Shown one piece after another: positions 23,155 through 31,971 of a stretch of DNA of 64,000 bases (within the stretch, counting starts at the first letter, position 1; each line of letters opens with the position of its first letter). Source of the stretch: a virus; IMG/VR virus record IMGVR_UViG_3300032285_002814, positions 1 to 64,000 of that record; one strand, written 5' to 3'. The notes below the pieces were generated by a model. That model was not told where the DNA came from. It saw only the letters and a program-made list of their open reading frames with translations, and made no database searches. Made by a program: the position numbers and the translations under genes.

Positions 23155-24321
23155 ATGGTATTGATTTATAATGTATATTTAACTGATACTCCTGGAAATT
23201 TTAATTGGTCTCCAGATAGAGGAAATCTAAAAAATCATAGTAAACTAGAAGTTGCGAAATATAGTCTATGTAGTCTGGCATCTGCTTATGAATGGACTAA
23301 AGCTATAATCAATATAGAATTAGATCCGAATATATATACTCAAAAAGAAATAGAAGATCTTCCTAAATTTATTTACGATATTTTCAAAAATGTAAAAGTA
23401 ATATTTTCGCCTAATAGAATTAAATATCAGAGCGACTGGAAAAATATATATAACGAAATTAATAATGATTTAGTATATTTACTATGTAATCATGATCATA
23501 TATTTTTAGATTCAAATAACCAATGTTTAAAAGACATTATTGAAGAAGCTAAAAAAATGATAGATAAAAATCCGACTATTGCAATGAGCCATTGGCCAGA
23601 AGCAATAAGATCAGCAAAATGTGGATATATAGAATTGAATGAGAATTTACCAAGAAAATATAACGAAGAGTATAAGATTAAAAATAAATATGTATCGTAC
23701 GAATCTAATTGCATAGATAGTTTGAATATCATAACTAAAAAATTATATTATAATTGGTTTTTCTTAGGCGATTGGCCTAATATACCTCTAGTAAGAACAG
23801 ACGGAGTCAGCGGAAGATATCCTGATATTGTTAAAATAAAAGAATCAATTGGTTTAACTATACCTAAACAACTGTTACTTATTCCGTATAAAGAGCAAAC
23901 AAGACATTTTGATGGATATTCTCATCAAAGAATAGATAATAACACATGTCCATCATTAAGTATTCCGTATGGCTTTTTTGAAAGTGATATCAAAATAAGA
24001 TATGGATATGATGATTATAAAGATGGTTGGGTTAATATAAATCCTAAAAATAGTGCATATCGAGCTTATGATATAACTGGAACAGATTATAGAATAACTT
24101 TAGACGATATACCTCTATTTTGGAAAAATAGAATTTCAGAAGTAGATATAAAAGAAGACATTGATGAGGAAGAATTAATCAGATATAGATTACAATCCGT
24201 ATTAGAAATGATGTATTCAGATCCACGATATTCAACTCATATAGATAAAGAAATAGAATTAAATGTGTTAAAAAATCATATAAAAACATATACACAATAC
24301 GAATTAAATGAAACAGAATAA
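23155..24321 (+). CDS. Putative GT-A-like glycosyltransferase
   Basis: A 388-residue cytosolic protein without a clear family. LVYLLCNHDHIFLD (about 103-116) looks like a GT-A donor-site strand with a D-x-D-like NHDH motif, followed by a Trp/His-rich segment (AMSHWPEAIRS). The C-terminal half is rich in Tyr, Asp and Arg (FDGYSHQRID, IRYGYDDYKDGW). Its place between a phosphatase and a GT2-GT10 fusion supports a glycosyltransferase role, but this is inference. It overlaps the next gene by 14 bases. Confidence 0.45.
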   Translation: MVLIYNVYLTDTPGNFNWSPDRGNLKNHSKLEVAKYSLCSLASAYEWTKAIINIELDPNIYTQKEIEDLPKFIYDIFKNVKVIFSPNRIKYQSDWKNIYNEINNDLVYLLCNHDHIFLDSNNQCLKDIIEEAKKMIDKNPTIAMSHWPEAIRSAKCGYIELNENLPRKYNEEYKIKNKYVSYESNCIDSLNIITKKLYYNWFFLGDWPNIPLVRTDGVSGRYPDIVKIKESIGLTIPKQLLLIPYKEQTRHFDGYSHQRIDNNTCPSLSIPYGFFESDIKIRYGYDDYKDGWVNINPKNSAYRAYDITGTDYRITLDDIPLFWKNRISEVDIKEDIDEEELIRYRLQSVLEMMYSDPRYSTHIDKEIELNVLKNHIKTYTQYELNETE

Positions 24322-26038
24322 ATTTAAAATAATAATAGCTTCATATAATAATGAGCAATGGGTTGAATATAATCTAGCAAGTATATTAAATCAAACATAC
24401 GATAATTACGAAGTTATATATATTGATGATTGTTCCACTGATAACACTTTTCAAAAAGCAAAAGAAATTATTGGAGATAATGAAAAATTCTCAATAATAA
24501 AAAATGAAACTAATTTAGGAGGAACATATAATCACATTAGATTTTTCAATGATATTGAAGACGAGGAAATATTAGTTTTAGTTGATGGAGATGATTGGCT
24601 TTTTGATGATAAAGTTTTAGAGAAATTAAATATTTTTTATGAAGAAAAAAATGTGTGGATGACATATGGAAAATTCTATGCTTGGAATGGAGAAGACGCA
24701 ACAGAAGCATATCCTCAAAATACTGCATACGATGATTTTATTCATAAACACAAATATTATAGACGAGATTTATGGAGATCATCTCACTTAAGATCATATA
24801 AAGGATTTTTAGTAAAAGCAATAGATAAACAAGATTTTGTTTCTCAAATAGACGGAAAATTACTTTGGCACGCAGGAGATTTAGCGTTAGCATTTCCTTG
24901 TTTAGAAATGTGTCCTAAAGAAAAAATAGGAGTATTAGACTTCCCTAGTTACGTATACAATGCCAGTAAAATTTCCCAAGAGAGAACTTCTCAAAGAGAA
25001 ACATCTGATAATTCAAAATATGAAATTGAAATTAGAAATAAGAAAAGTTATAAAGAGGGATTGACTGGAGAGAAGTTACCACAAATTAATGTATTTTATG
25101 ATAACTTTGAATTAAATAATATTCCTAAAAAATTTACTTTTTGCTATAATCAAGAAGATGGAGAATTTGATCTAGTAATTTTAGGCGACACATATATCGT
25201 AGATTATCTAGAAGGCAGAATAAACATTAAAAAAAATGTTCCAATTATTGCTCGTCCTTTTGAAGATAGAAACTATTGGATAAGTAAATGGGGAGAACCA
25301 AAAATATTTAATTTACTACTTAAACATTACGATAAATTCGATTTGATTTTAACATTAGACAAAATTCTTTTGGATAAACTGCCTAATACAGAATATTGGC
25401 CGGCTAATTATGTTAGTCAATTCAACATACTTCCTAATAATCAAAATATTGAACCTAAAAAATCTATTCATTGGGACTCTTATGAAATACCTGAAGATGA
25501 AACTTATAAAATACATCATAAGACTAAGTTAGTTTCATGCGTGTCATCTAATAAATCATTTTTGCCAGGACATCGTACTAGACTTAAATTTCTCGAAGAA
25601 ATTAAAAAAAATCCTAAAATAGACATATATGGAAGAGGAATTAACCCAATAGATAGCAAGTTTGATGCATTAAAAGATTATGCATTTTCTATAGCAATTG
25701 AAATGATAAAGCCGGGCGATATATACCATCCTGAAAAACAAATTTGGGTAGATGATGAATACTATTGGTCGGAAAAAATAAATGATTGCTTTCTTACAGG
25801 CACTGTTCCAATATATTATGGATGCCCAATTATTGGAAATTTTTTTAATTTAGATGGTATATTAGTTTTTAACACCGCTGAAGAGCTTCAATCTATATTA
25901 GATAATTTAAGTATGGAGCAATACATTGGTATGATGCCAGCAATTGAAGATAATTTGAATCGCGCTAAAAAATATCCATTAAATAGCGATGATGTATACA
26001 CTGAATTTTTTGAAAAATTAATAAATAAAAAAAAATAA
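24308..26038 (+). CDS. Bidomain glycosyltransferase: GT2 plus GT10-like fucosyltransferase
   Basis: A 576-residue fusion. The first 250 residues are a GT2 domain: IIIASYNNEQWVEYNLASIL, YIDDCSTDNT, and VDGDDW with the metal-binding DxD. The last 170 residues resemble GT10 alpha-fucosyltransferases: FLPGHRTRLKFLEEI, IDIYGRGIN, then YYWSEKINDCFLTGTVPIYYG, matching the TEKI..G.VPIY.G donor motif. The middle (PIIARPFEDRNYW) belongs to the second enzyme's N-terminal half. A GDP-sugar donor made from the Gmd product would fit. One chain could therefore add two sugars in sequence. Confidence 0.78.
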   Translation: MKQNKFKIIIASYNNEQWVEYNLASILNQTYDNYEVIYIDDCSTDNTFQKAKEIIGDNEKFSIIKNETNLGGTYNHIRFFNDIEDEEILVLVDGDDWLFDDKVLEKLNIFYEEKNVWMTYGKFYAWNGEDATEAYPQNTAYDDFIHKHKYYRRDLWRSSHLRSYKGFLVKAIDKQDFVSQIDGKLLWHAGDLALAFPCLEMCPKEKIGVLDFPSYVYNASKISQERTSQRETSDNSKYEIEIRNKKSYKEGLTGEKLPQINVFYDNFELNNIPKKFTFCYNQEDGEFDLVILGDTYIVDYLEGRINIKKNVPIIARPFEDRNYWISKWGEPKIFNLLLKHYDKFDLILTLDKILLDKLPNTEYWPANYVSQFNILPNNQNIEPKKSIHWDSYEIPEDETYKIHHKTKLVSCVSSNKSFLPGHRTRLKFLEEIKKNPKIDIYGRGINPIDSKFDALKDYAFSIAIEMIKPGDIYHPEKQIWVDDEYYWSEKINDCFLTGTVPIYYGCPIIGNFFNLDGILVFNTAEELQSILDNLSMEQYIGMMPAIEDNLNRAKKYPLNSDDVYTEFFEKLINKKK

Positions 26039-26054
26039 TATTAAAATAATATAC

Positions 26055-27011
26055 ATGAAAAAAGTAGTATATGTAACAGGATGCTTAGGTTTTATAGGAT
26101 CATATGTTACAAGAAAGTGTTTAGAAAAAGGTTGGTACGTTAAAGGAGTAGATAAAATAACTTACGCTGCTAATAAAGATTTATTACATGAGTTTAAAAA
26201 ATACGATAACTTTTCATTCGTACATTGCGATATAAATGATTTAAAATTTCTTTATGATTGTGATTATATAATAAATACAGCAGCAGAAACTCACGTAGGA
26301 AACAGTATAGCTAGTAGTTTTGAATTCGTAAAATCTAATATAGATGGAGTTCATAATATTTTAGAATTGATAAAAAATCATAGAGGAGAAAATTCTAATA
26401 AGCCTATATTAATACATTTTAGTACTGACGAAGTATATGGAGATATAGAATCTGGAGCTCATACGGAATCTGACTTATTAAAGCCAAGTAATCCATATTC
26501 AGCAACAAAAGCTGCTGCAGATATGCTCATAATGGCTTGGGGAAGAACACATAGAGTTCCATATATGATCGTTAGACCGACTAACAATTATGGCATAGGT
26601 CAATATATAGAGAAACTAATTCCAAAAGCCGTTAAATGCTTAAACTTAAGTCGTAAAATACCCCTGCACAATAATGGAGAGCCATATAGAAATTGGTTGC
26701 ATGCCGATGATACTGCTAGTGCGATAATAACTCTAATAGAAAATGGTAATATAGGAGAAATTTATAATATAGCAGGTGGATTCGAGCAAAAGAATATTGA
26801 TACAGTTAAACAAATCATAACGTCATACAAAAATATTTATCCGGAATCGTATATAGATCATATAGATTTTTCATGTGATCGACCAGGACAAGATGTTAGA
26901 TACGCACTTGATGATTCTAAATTAAGATCTTTAGGATGGTCACCTAAAACTAATTTTTCAAAAGAAATAGAAAATATAGTAAATTACTATAAGAATAAAT
27001 TTATTTGGTAA
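26055..27011 (+). CDS. NDP-glucose 4,6-dehydratase-like extended SDR
   Basis: A 318-residue protein with GCLGFIGSYVTR (NAD loop), STDEVYGD carrying Thr124-Asp125-Glu126 and NPYSATK carrying Tyr148 and Lys152; RPTNNYGIGQY is also typical. This catalytic set is that of dTDP-glucose 4,6-dehydratase (RfbB) and relatives. The nucleotide (dTDP, CDP or UDP) cannot be fixed from sequence; CDP-glucose would suit the RfbH-like dehydrase. It begins 16 bases after the fusion glycosyltransferase, behind an A/T-rich leader. Confidence 0.85.
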   Translation: MKKVVYVTGCLGFIGSYVTRKCLEKGWYVKGVDKITYAANKDLLHEFKKYDNFSFVHCDINDLKFLYDCDYIINTAAETHVGNSIASSFEFVKSNIDGVHNILELIKNHRGENSNKPILIHFSTDEVYGDIESGAHTESDLLKPSNPYSATKAAADMLIMAWGRTHRVPYMIVRPTNNYGIGQYIEKLIPKAVKCLNLSRKIPLHNNGEPYRNWLHADDTASAIITLIENGNIGEIYNIAGGFEQKNIDTVKQIITSYKNIYPESYIDHIDFSCDRPGQDVRYALDDSKLRSLGWSPKTNFSKEIENIVNYYKNKFIW

Positions 27012-27032
27012 AAATAAAAACAATAAAAAAAT

Positions 27033-27833
27033 ATGAATACACGAGAATTTAAATGCGTTAAAGCGCTTACAGAATTAGTAGAAAATCATGGTTTAGTTAG
27101 CGTTAAAACTTCCTTCGAAGACGAAGGCGCAATGTTCAATGAAACAGTTCGATTAAAAGAAGTTTGTAATCAAGCTAAGACTAAGATCGTATTAAAAATT
27201 GGCGGTCCTGAAGCTATAAGAGATATTAAAGAATCTAGTATTATTGGAGTAAAAGGACTAGTTGCTCCTATGGTAGAATCAGCTTTTGGTTTGAAAAAAT
27301 TTATACAAGCGATAAATACGAATCTAACATCAGACGTGATAACCACTCTTCAATTAAGTGTGAATTTAGAAACAATCAATGCTGTAAAAGATGTTAATAC
27401 AATTTTAGAATCAGAAGAAGTTTCTCAAATGTATGGTGTTACAGTTGGTAGAGTTGACTTAGTTTCGTCTATGGGAAAAGATAGAGCATATGTAAATAGT
27501 GATGAAATATATAAATTAACAAGAAGCGTATTTGCTAAAGCCAAGGAAAAAGGATTAAAAGCTTGTTTAGGCGGCGCAATATCAATAGAGTCTTTAGATT
27601 TCTTAAAGAAATTAAATTCTGAAGGTCTATTAGATAAGTTTGAAACTAGATATGCAATGTTTGATCCATCTATCGCTCTTAAAAATTTATCTGCCGCTTT
27701 AAGTAAAGCTCAATTATTTGAATATGAATGGCTAAAAACAAAACAGGAATATTATCAGGCTTTCGTAAATCAAGATGCGAAAAGAATTCAAATGATTCAA
27801 GATAGACTAAATCAATCAATATCGGTAAAATGA
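27033..27833 (+). CDS. HpcH/HpaI aldolase/citrate-lyase-like protein
   Basis: A 266-residue TIM-barrel protein. SVKTSFEDEGA near the start, VLKIGGPEAIRD, GLVAPMVESAFGLKKF (about 74-89) and TVGRVDLVSSMGK match the HpcH/HpaI family, in which Glu of the PMVES motif and a later Asp bind metal. These enzymes cleave or form C-C bonds using pyruvate-like partners. The C terminus carries a helical tail. It overlaps the SDR gene by four bases and begins a five-gene block that also contains a sugar-phosphate cyclase and a TPP enzyme. Confidence 0.78.
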   Translation: MNTREFKCVKALTELVENHGLVSVKTSFEDEGAMFNETVRLKEVCNQAKTKIVLKIGGPEAIRDIKESSIIGVKGLVAPMVESAFGLKKFIQAINTNLTSDVITTLQLSVNLETINAVKDVNTILESEEVSQMYGVTVGRVDLVSSMGKDRAYVNSDEIYKLTRSVFAKAKEKGLKACLGGAISIESLDFLKKLNSEGLLDKFETRYAMFDPSIALKNLSAALSKAQLFEYEWLKTKQEYYQAFVNQDAKRIQMIQDRLNQSISVK

Positions 27834-28468
27834 TAAAAGCGTTAGTAACAGGAGGTACAGGAGGAATAGGTAAAGCTATAATTTCAACTTTAAGATTAGA
27901 GGGAATATATGTATGGGCTCCAACAAGGGAAGAATTGGATCTATCAAACTCTGATATTAGTTTAACGCATAGAGAGTTTGAGATAATTATAAATTGCGCA
28001 GGAATAAATCCAATAAAAGAATTCCTTGAATCTTCGCACGAAGAAGTAATGAGAGTAAATTATTTTTCTCCTCTCAAAATAATTCAACAGTGTTTACCTT
28101 ATATGATAGAGAAAAATCTTGGAAGAATAGTCAATATTGGTAGCATATTAGGCGGTGTATCAAAACCAGAAAGATCGGCGTATAGCTCTAGTAAAAGCGC
28201 TTTAGATATGCTATCTAAATCAATAACATCAGAATATTCTAAATATAATATACTATGCAATACAATATCTCCAGGATACATAAAAACAGATCTAACGTAT
28301 AAAAATAATACAAATGAACAGATAGAAAAAATTATTAAAGAAGTTCCACAAAATAGACTAGGATCAGTAGAAGAAATAGCTGAATTAACAAAATACTTAG
28401 TTCTACGTAACACATATATAACTGGTCAAAATATAATAATAGACGGAGGATATACATGCACAATATAA
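27830..28468 (+). CDS. Short-chain dehydrogenase/reductase
   Basis: A 212-residue classical SDR: TGGTGGIGKA (7-16), NCAG, IGSILGG with Ser105, and YSSSK with Tyr118 and Lys122, ending in the QNIIIDGGYTC signature. The substrate is unknown; the block context (aldolase before it, cyclase after it) suggests a keto sugar or cyclitol. It overlaps both neighbours by 4 and 13 bases. Confidence 0.83.
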   Translation: MIKALVTGGTGGIGKAIISTLRLEGIYVWAPTREELDLSNSDISLTHREFEIIINCAGINPIKEFLESSHEEVMRVNYFSPLKIIQQCLPYMIEKNLGRIVNIGSILGGVSKPERSAYSSSKSALDMLSKSITSEYSKYNILCNTISPGYIKTDLTYKNNTNEQIEKIIKEVPQNRLGSVEEIAELTKYLVLRNTYITGQNIIIDGGYTCTI

Positions 28469-29508
28469 AAATAAAATCTCGTTTTGGACAATATGATGTT
28501 TCATTCGTAGAAACAATAGAACAGATATCAAATAAGATTTGTGAAGATGATGTTGTTATTATAGACAGCAATGTATATAATCTTTACAAAGAATTTCATC
28601 TAAGTAAAAATTTAATTATAAAACTCAATTGTTTAGAATCTAACAAAACTTTAGAAGGGGCTATAGAGATATTTCAAAAGTTAATACAAAATAAAATAAA
28701 ATCAAATGCGAATATTTTTGCTATAGGTGGTGGCATACTTCAAGATGTTGTGGGTTTTGTTTGTTCTATTTATTGTAGAGGCGTGAAATATACTTTAATT
28801 CCTACCACTCTGCTTTCTCAATGCGATAGTTGTATAGGTGGAAAGACTTCTATAAATTTTGAATCAGTTAAAAATATACTCGGATCTTTCTACCCTCCAG
28901 AAAAAATATATGTATGTACTGAATTTACAAAAACTCTCACTAGAAAAGATTTATTATCTGGATTCGGAGAAATCATTAAATTTAATATATTGAAAAATTC
29001 TATCGAAGATTTTAATAAATTATTTAGTGAAAATGATATCACTCAATTAGTATATGAGTCTTTAAAATATAAAACTGATATCATTGAGATTGATGAATTC
29101 GATAAAAAAGAAAGAAAGTTTTTAAACTTCGGGCATACTTTTGGACACGCTTTAGAATCGACATCAAATTATGAAATTCCACATGGAACATCTGTGTTAT
29201 TCGGGATATTGATCGCTAATAGAGTTTCTAAACACATGAATTATATAAATCAATCAAAGGAATTCGAATTGTTTTCTTTAATATATGATTTCATCTGTCA
29301 TCAAAAATTGAGTGAAGATTGGTTTAGTTTTGATAATCTTTTGGAAGTTATAAAATTAGATAAAAAAAACACAGGTTTTATTAATATGGTTTTATTAAAA
29401 AATAATGAAATCACAATTGAAAAAATAGAAGATTTAAATATTTTAAAAAATTCAGTAAAAGAAGTTTATGAGAGTTTCGGATTACGTTCTACAATATCTA
29501 AAAGATAA
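28456..29508 (+). CDS. Sugar-phosphate cyclase, 3-dehydroquinate-synthase-like
   Basis: A 350-residue AroB-superfamily enzyme. FAIGGGILQDVVGFVCSIYCRG (NAD loop), TTLLSQCDSCIGGKTSIN (phosphate/Lys site), FGEIIKFNIL and FGHTFGHALEST (zinc-binding histidines) are all present. True AroB proteins make 3-dehydroquinate for aromatic amino acids, while relatives make valiolone-type cyclitols or aminoDHQ. The setting next to a TPP enzyme and aldolase in a glycan cluster argues for a dedicated cyclitol or sugar product, but residues distinguishing the subtypes cannot be settled by eye. It overlaps the TPP gene by 41 bases. Confidence 0.83.
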   Translation: MHNIKIKSRFGQYDVSFVETIEQISNKICEDDVVIIDSNVYNLYKEFHLSKNLIIKLNCLESNKTLEGAIEIFQKLIQNKIKSNANIFAIGGGILQDVVGFVCSIYCRGVKYTLIPTTLLSQCDSCIGGKTSINFESVKNILGSFYPPEKIYVCTEFTKTLTRKDLLSGFGEIIKFNILKNSIEDFNKLFSENDITQLVYESLKYKTDIIEIDEFDKKERKFLNFGHTFGHALESTSNYEIPHGTSVLFGILIANRVSKHMNYINQSKEFELFSLIYDFICHQKLSEDWFSFDNLLEVIKLDKKNTGFINMVLLKNNEITIEKIEDLNILKNSVKEVYESFGLRSTISKR

Positions 29509-31201
29509 TTATGATGTTGATACAATATTTACAGTTTCTGGTGGAGGATGCATATTTCTTATAGATTCTTTAAATAATGTTGATGGTTTAAAATATATAG
29601 CAACTCATCACGAGCAAGCAGCAGCAATAGCCGCAGAAGGATATGCAAGAATGAAAGAGGGTTTAGGAGCATGCATAGTTACAAGCGGACCAGGAGCAAC
29701 TAATGCAATAACAGGGGTTATGGGAGCTTGGGTAGATTCCATACCTATGATTGTATTGAGTGGACAAGTCAATAAAGAAATGACTACAGAACATACAGGA
29801 TTGAATCTTCGTCAATTGGGAGATCAAGAGCTAAATATAATTGAATGCGTAAAAAGCATAACTAAATATGCTGTTCAAGTAAATGAACCAAGTCAAATAA
29901 AATACCATTTAGAAAAAGCATGTAAACTTGCAACAACTGGTAGACCTGGTCCTGTATGGTTAGATCTACCGTTAAATATACAATCAGCAAATATAGATCC
30001 TGAAAAATTGACAGGTTGCAACGAAAGCGAAAACAATCCCGTTGTTTTCGAATCTGATATTAATAGAATAATTGATAAATTAAAATCTGCTAAAAAGCCT
30101 TTGATGATAGTCGGCAATGGAATAAGGTTGTCTAAAGGATATGAACAACTACATTCATTTATAAAAAGTACGAATATTCCGGTAATATCTGCAGTGAATG
30201 GAAATGATCTAGTGAACGATGATTACGACAATTACGTGGGCAGATTTGGAACGCATGCGCAGATATGCGCGAATCAATTACTATCAGAATGCGATTTATT
30301 ATTGTCAGTGGGATCAAGATTATATGTTAGACAAACTGGATATAACTTTAAAGGCTTTGCTTCAAATGCTTTTAAAATATACGTTGATATAGACAAAAAC
30401 GAATTAGATAAACCTACGCTTTTTCCAGATATGAAAGTTGTATCTGACGCGAAAGTATTTTTATCTAAATTAAATAATCAAGATTTACCTACCACTAATA
30501 AAGATTGGACAGATTATACATCAGAAAAATATAGAACTACGCCTACAGTATTAGATAGACATAGAAATAATAGTAAGTACGTTAGTCACTATCATTTCAT
30601 AGAAAAATTGCAAAACCACTTAACAGAACACGATCACATAGTAACGAGTGATGGATCAGCTAACGTAGTGACAATGCAAGTAATGAAATTGAAAGGAAAA
30701 CAACGACTTATAACGAATACCGGTTGCGCGCCAATGGGTTATGGAATGCCAGCAGCAATAGGAGCGTCAGCCACTGGACATTCGATAGTTTGTATAGAAG
30801 GAGACGGAAGCTTACATCTAAATATACACGAATTACAAACAATAAAGCATAATAATCTGCCAATAAGGATGGTATTATTCAATAATCAAGGTTACACTTC
30901 TATAAAAATATCTCAGAAATCTTTTTTTAATGGTAAATTTACAGCGTCGGAATCTAATAGCGGAGTTTCTTTTCCAAATTTTGAAAAGATAATAAGGGCT
31001 TATGATATACCATACATTAAATTAAGTAATCATGAATCTATTGATGATGCTTTAAATATATTTTGCAAAAGTAAAGGGCCAATTATATTAGAAGTATTTT
31101 CAGATCCTGATGAATATCACGAACCAAAAGTTGTAGCAAAACTTAATGACGAAGGTAAATTTATTCCAGGAAACCTTCACGACATAAAATGGATTGACTA
31201 A
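29468..31201 (+). CDS. Thiamine-diphosphate-dependent enzyme, acetolactate-synthase-like
   Basis: A 577-residue three-domain TPP enzyme. The N-terminal PYR domain has THHEQAAA with the cofactor-activating Glu49 and TSGPGATNAITGV; a middle domain spans about 185-340; the C-terminal PP domain has IEGDGSLHLNIHELQT and VLFNNQGYTS, the metal- and diphosphate-binding motif. Length and order match acetolactate synthase/IolD-type enzymes. In this cluster it more likely acts on a sugar- or cyclitol-derived keto acid than in valine synthesis, since no IlvN or other branched-chain genes are present. It starts within the cyclase gene and its stop overlaps the next start by one base. Confidence 0.87.
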   Translation: MRVSDYVLQYLKDNYDVDTIFTVSGGGCIFLIDSLNNVDGLKYIATHHEQAAAIAAEGYARMKEGLGACIVTSGPGATNAITGVMGAWVDSIPMIVLSGQVNKEMTTEHTGLNLRQLGDQELNIIECVKSITKYAVQVNEPSQIKYHLEKACKLATTGRPGPVWLDLPLNIQSANIDPEKLTGCNESENNPVVFESDINRIIDKLKSAKKPLMIVGNGIRLSKGYEQLHSFIKSTNIPVISAVNGNDLVNDDYDNYVGRFGTHAQICANQLLSECDLLLSVGSRLYVRQTGYNFKGFASNAFKIYVDIDKNELDKPTLFPDMKVVSDAKVFLSKLNNQDLPTTNKDWTDYTSEKYRTTPTVLDRHRNNSKYVSHYHFIEKLQNHLTEHDHIVTSDGSANVVTMQVMKLKGKQRLITNTGCAPMGYGMPAAIGASATGHSIVCIEGDGSLHLNIHELQTIKHNNLPIRMVLFNNQGYTSIKISQKSFFNGKFTASESNSGVSFPNFEKIIRAYDIPYIKLSNHESIDDALNIFCKSKGPIILEVFSDPDEYHEPKVVAKLNDEGKFIPGNLHDIKWID

Positions 31202-31971
31202 TGAATATATTAATAACAGGCGCTAATGGATATATAGCTAAATCTCTCTATAACGCTTTAAAAGACAAGCATAGTGTAATGATCATAAGTCGAAATAACT
31301 TTGATCTTACAAATCGAGAAGCAACAGATAATTTTTTCAAACACAGATTATTTGATGTTGTTATTCACTGCGCAGTTAATGGAGGCAGTAGATTGAAAGA
31401 AGAACGTTGGAAAGACATGGACGATAATTTAAAAATGTATTACAATATATTAGCGAATAAAGATAATTTCAATAAATTAATTCATTTTGGATCAGGCGCA
31501 GAGTTTATGTCTAAAGATACACCATATGGATTGAGTAAGAAAGTTATTGCTAATTCTATTTCTGAACAAGATAATTTTTATAATTTAAGAATATACGCAG
31601 TATTTGATGAGAATGAATTAGATACACGTTTTATAAAAGCCAATATAAAAAGATATATTGATAAAACTCCTATTCAGATACATCAAGACAAATACATGAG
31701 TTTCTTCTATATGAAAGATCTTATAAAAGTTGTAGAGCATTATATAGAGAATATGAATATGCAAAAAGAATTAGATTGTTGCTATAGTCACATATACACT
31801 TTAACTGCCATAGCAGAAATCATCAATTCTTTGTCTGACTATAGAGTTGAAATTGTAAATCAACATTCTAAGGTAGGAGATGACTATTACGGTGATAATT
31901 TACAAAGACCTAATATAGATTATTTAGGATTAGAATACGGAATAAAAGAAGTTTATAATAAATTAAAATGA
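31201..31971 (+). CDS. NAD-dependent epimerase/dehydratase (extended SDR)
   Basis: A 256-residue protein: TGANGYIAKSLYNAL (NAD loop), HFGSGAEF (Ser98) and PYGLSKK (Tyr109, Lys113). It is shorter than GDP-fucose synthase but of the same general fold; such proteins in surface clusters reduce or epimerise nucleotide-linked keto sugars. It could process the Gmd or RfbB-like product. It overlaps the following GT2 gene by four bases. Confidence 0.8.
   Translation: MNILITGANGYIAKSLYNALKDKHSVMIISRNNFDLTNREATDNFFKHRLFDVVIHCAVNGGSRLKEERWKDMDDNLKMYYNILANKDNFNKLIHFGSGAEFMSKDTPYGLSKKVIANSISEQDNFYNLRIYAVFDENELDTRFIKANIKRYIDKTPIQIHQDKYMSFFYMKDLIKVVEHYIENMNMQKELDCCYSHIYTLTAIAEIINSLSDYRVEIVNQHSKVGDDYYGDNLQRPNIDYLGLEYGIKEVYNKLK

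Noticed and set aside
28099-28571. Overlapping minus-strand open frames of 78-104 codons
   Set aside because: They lie antisense to well-supported SDR and cyclase genes, have no homology-like motifs and share no leader; AT-rich sequence produces such shadows.
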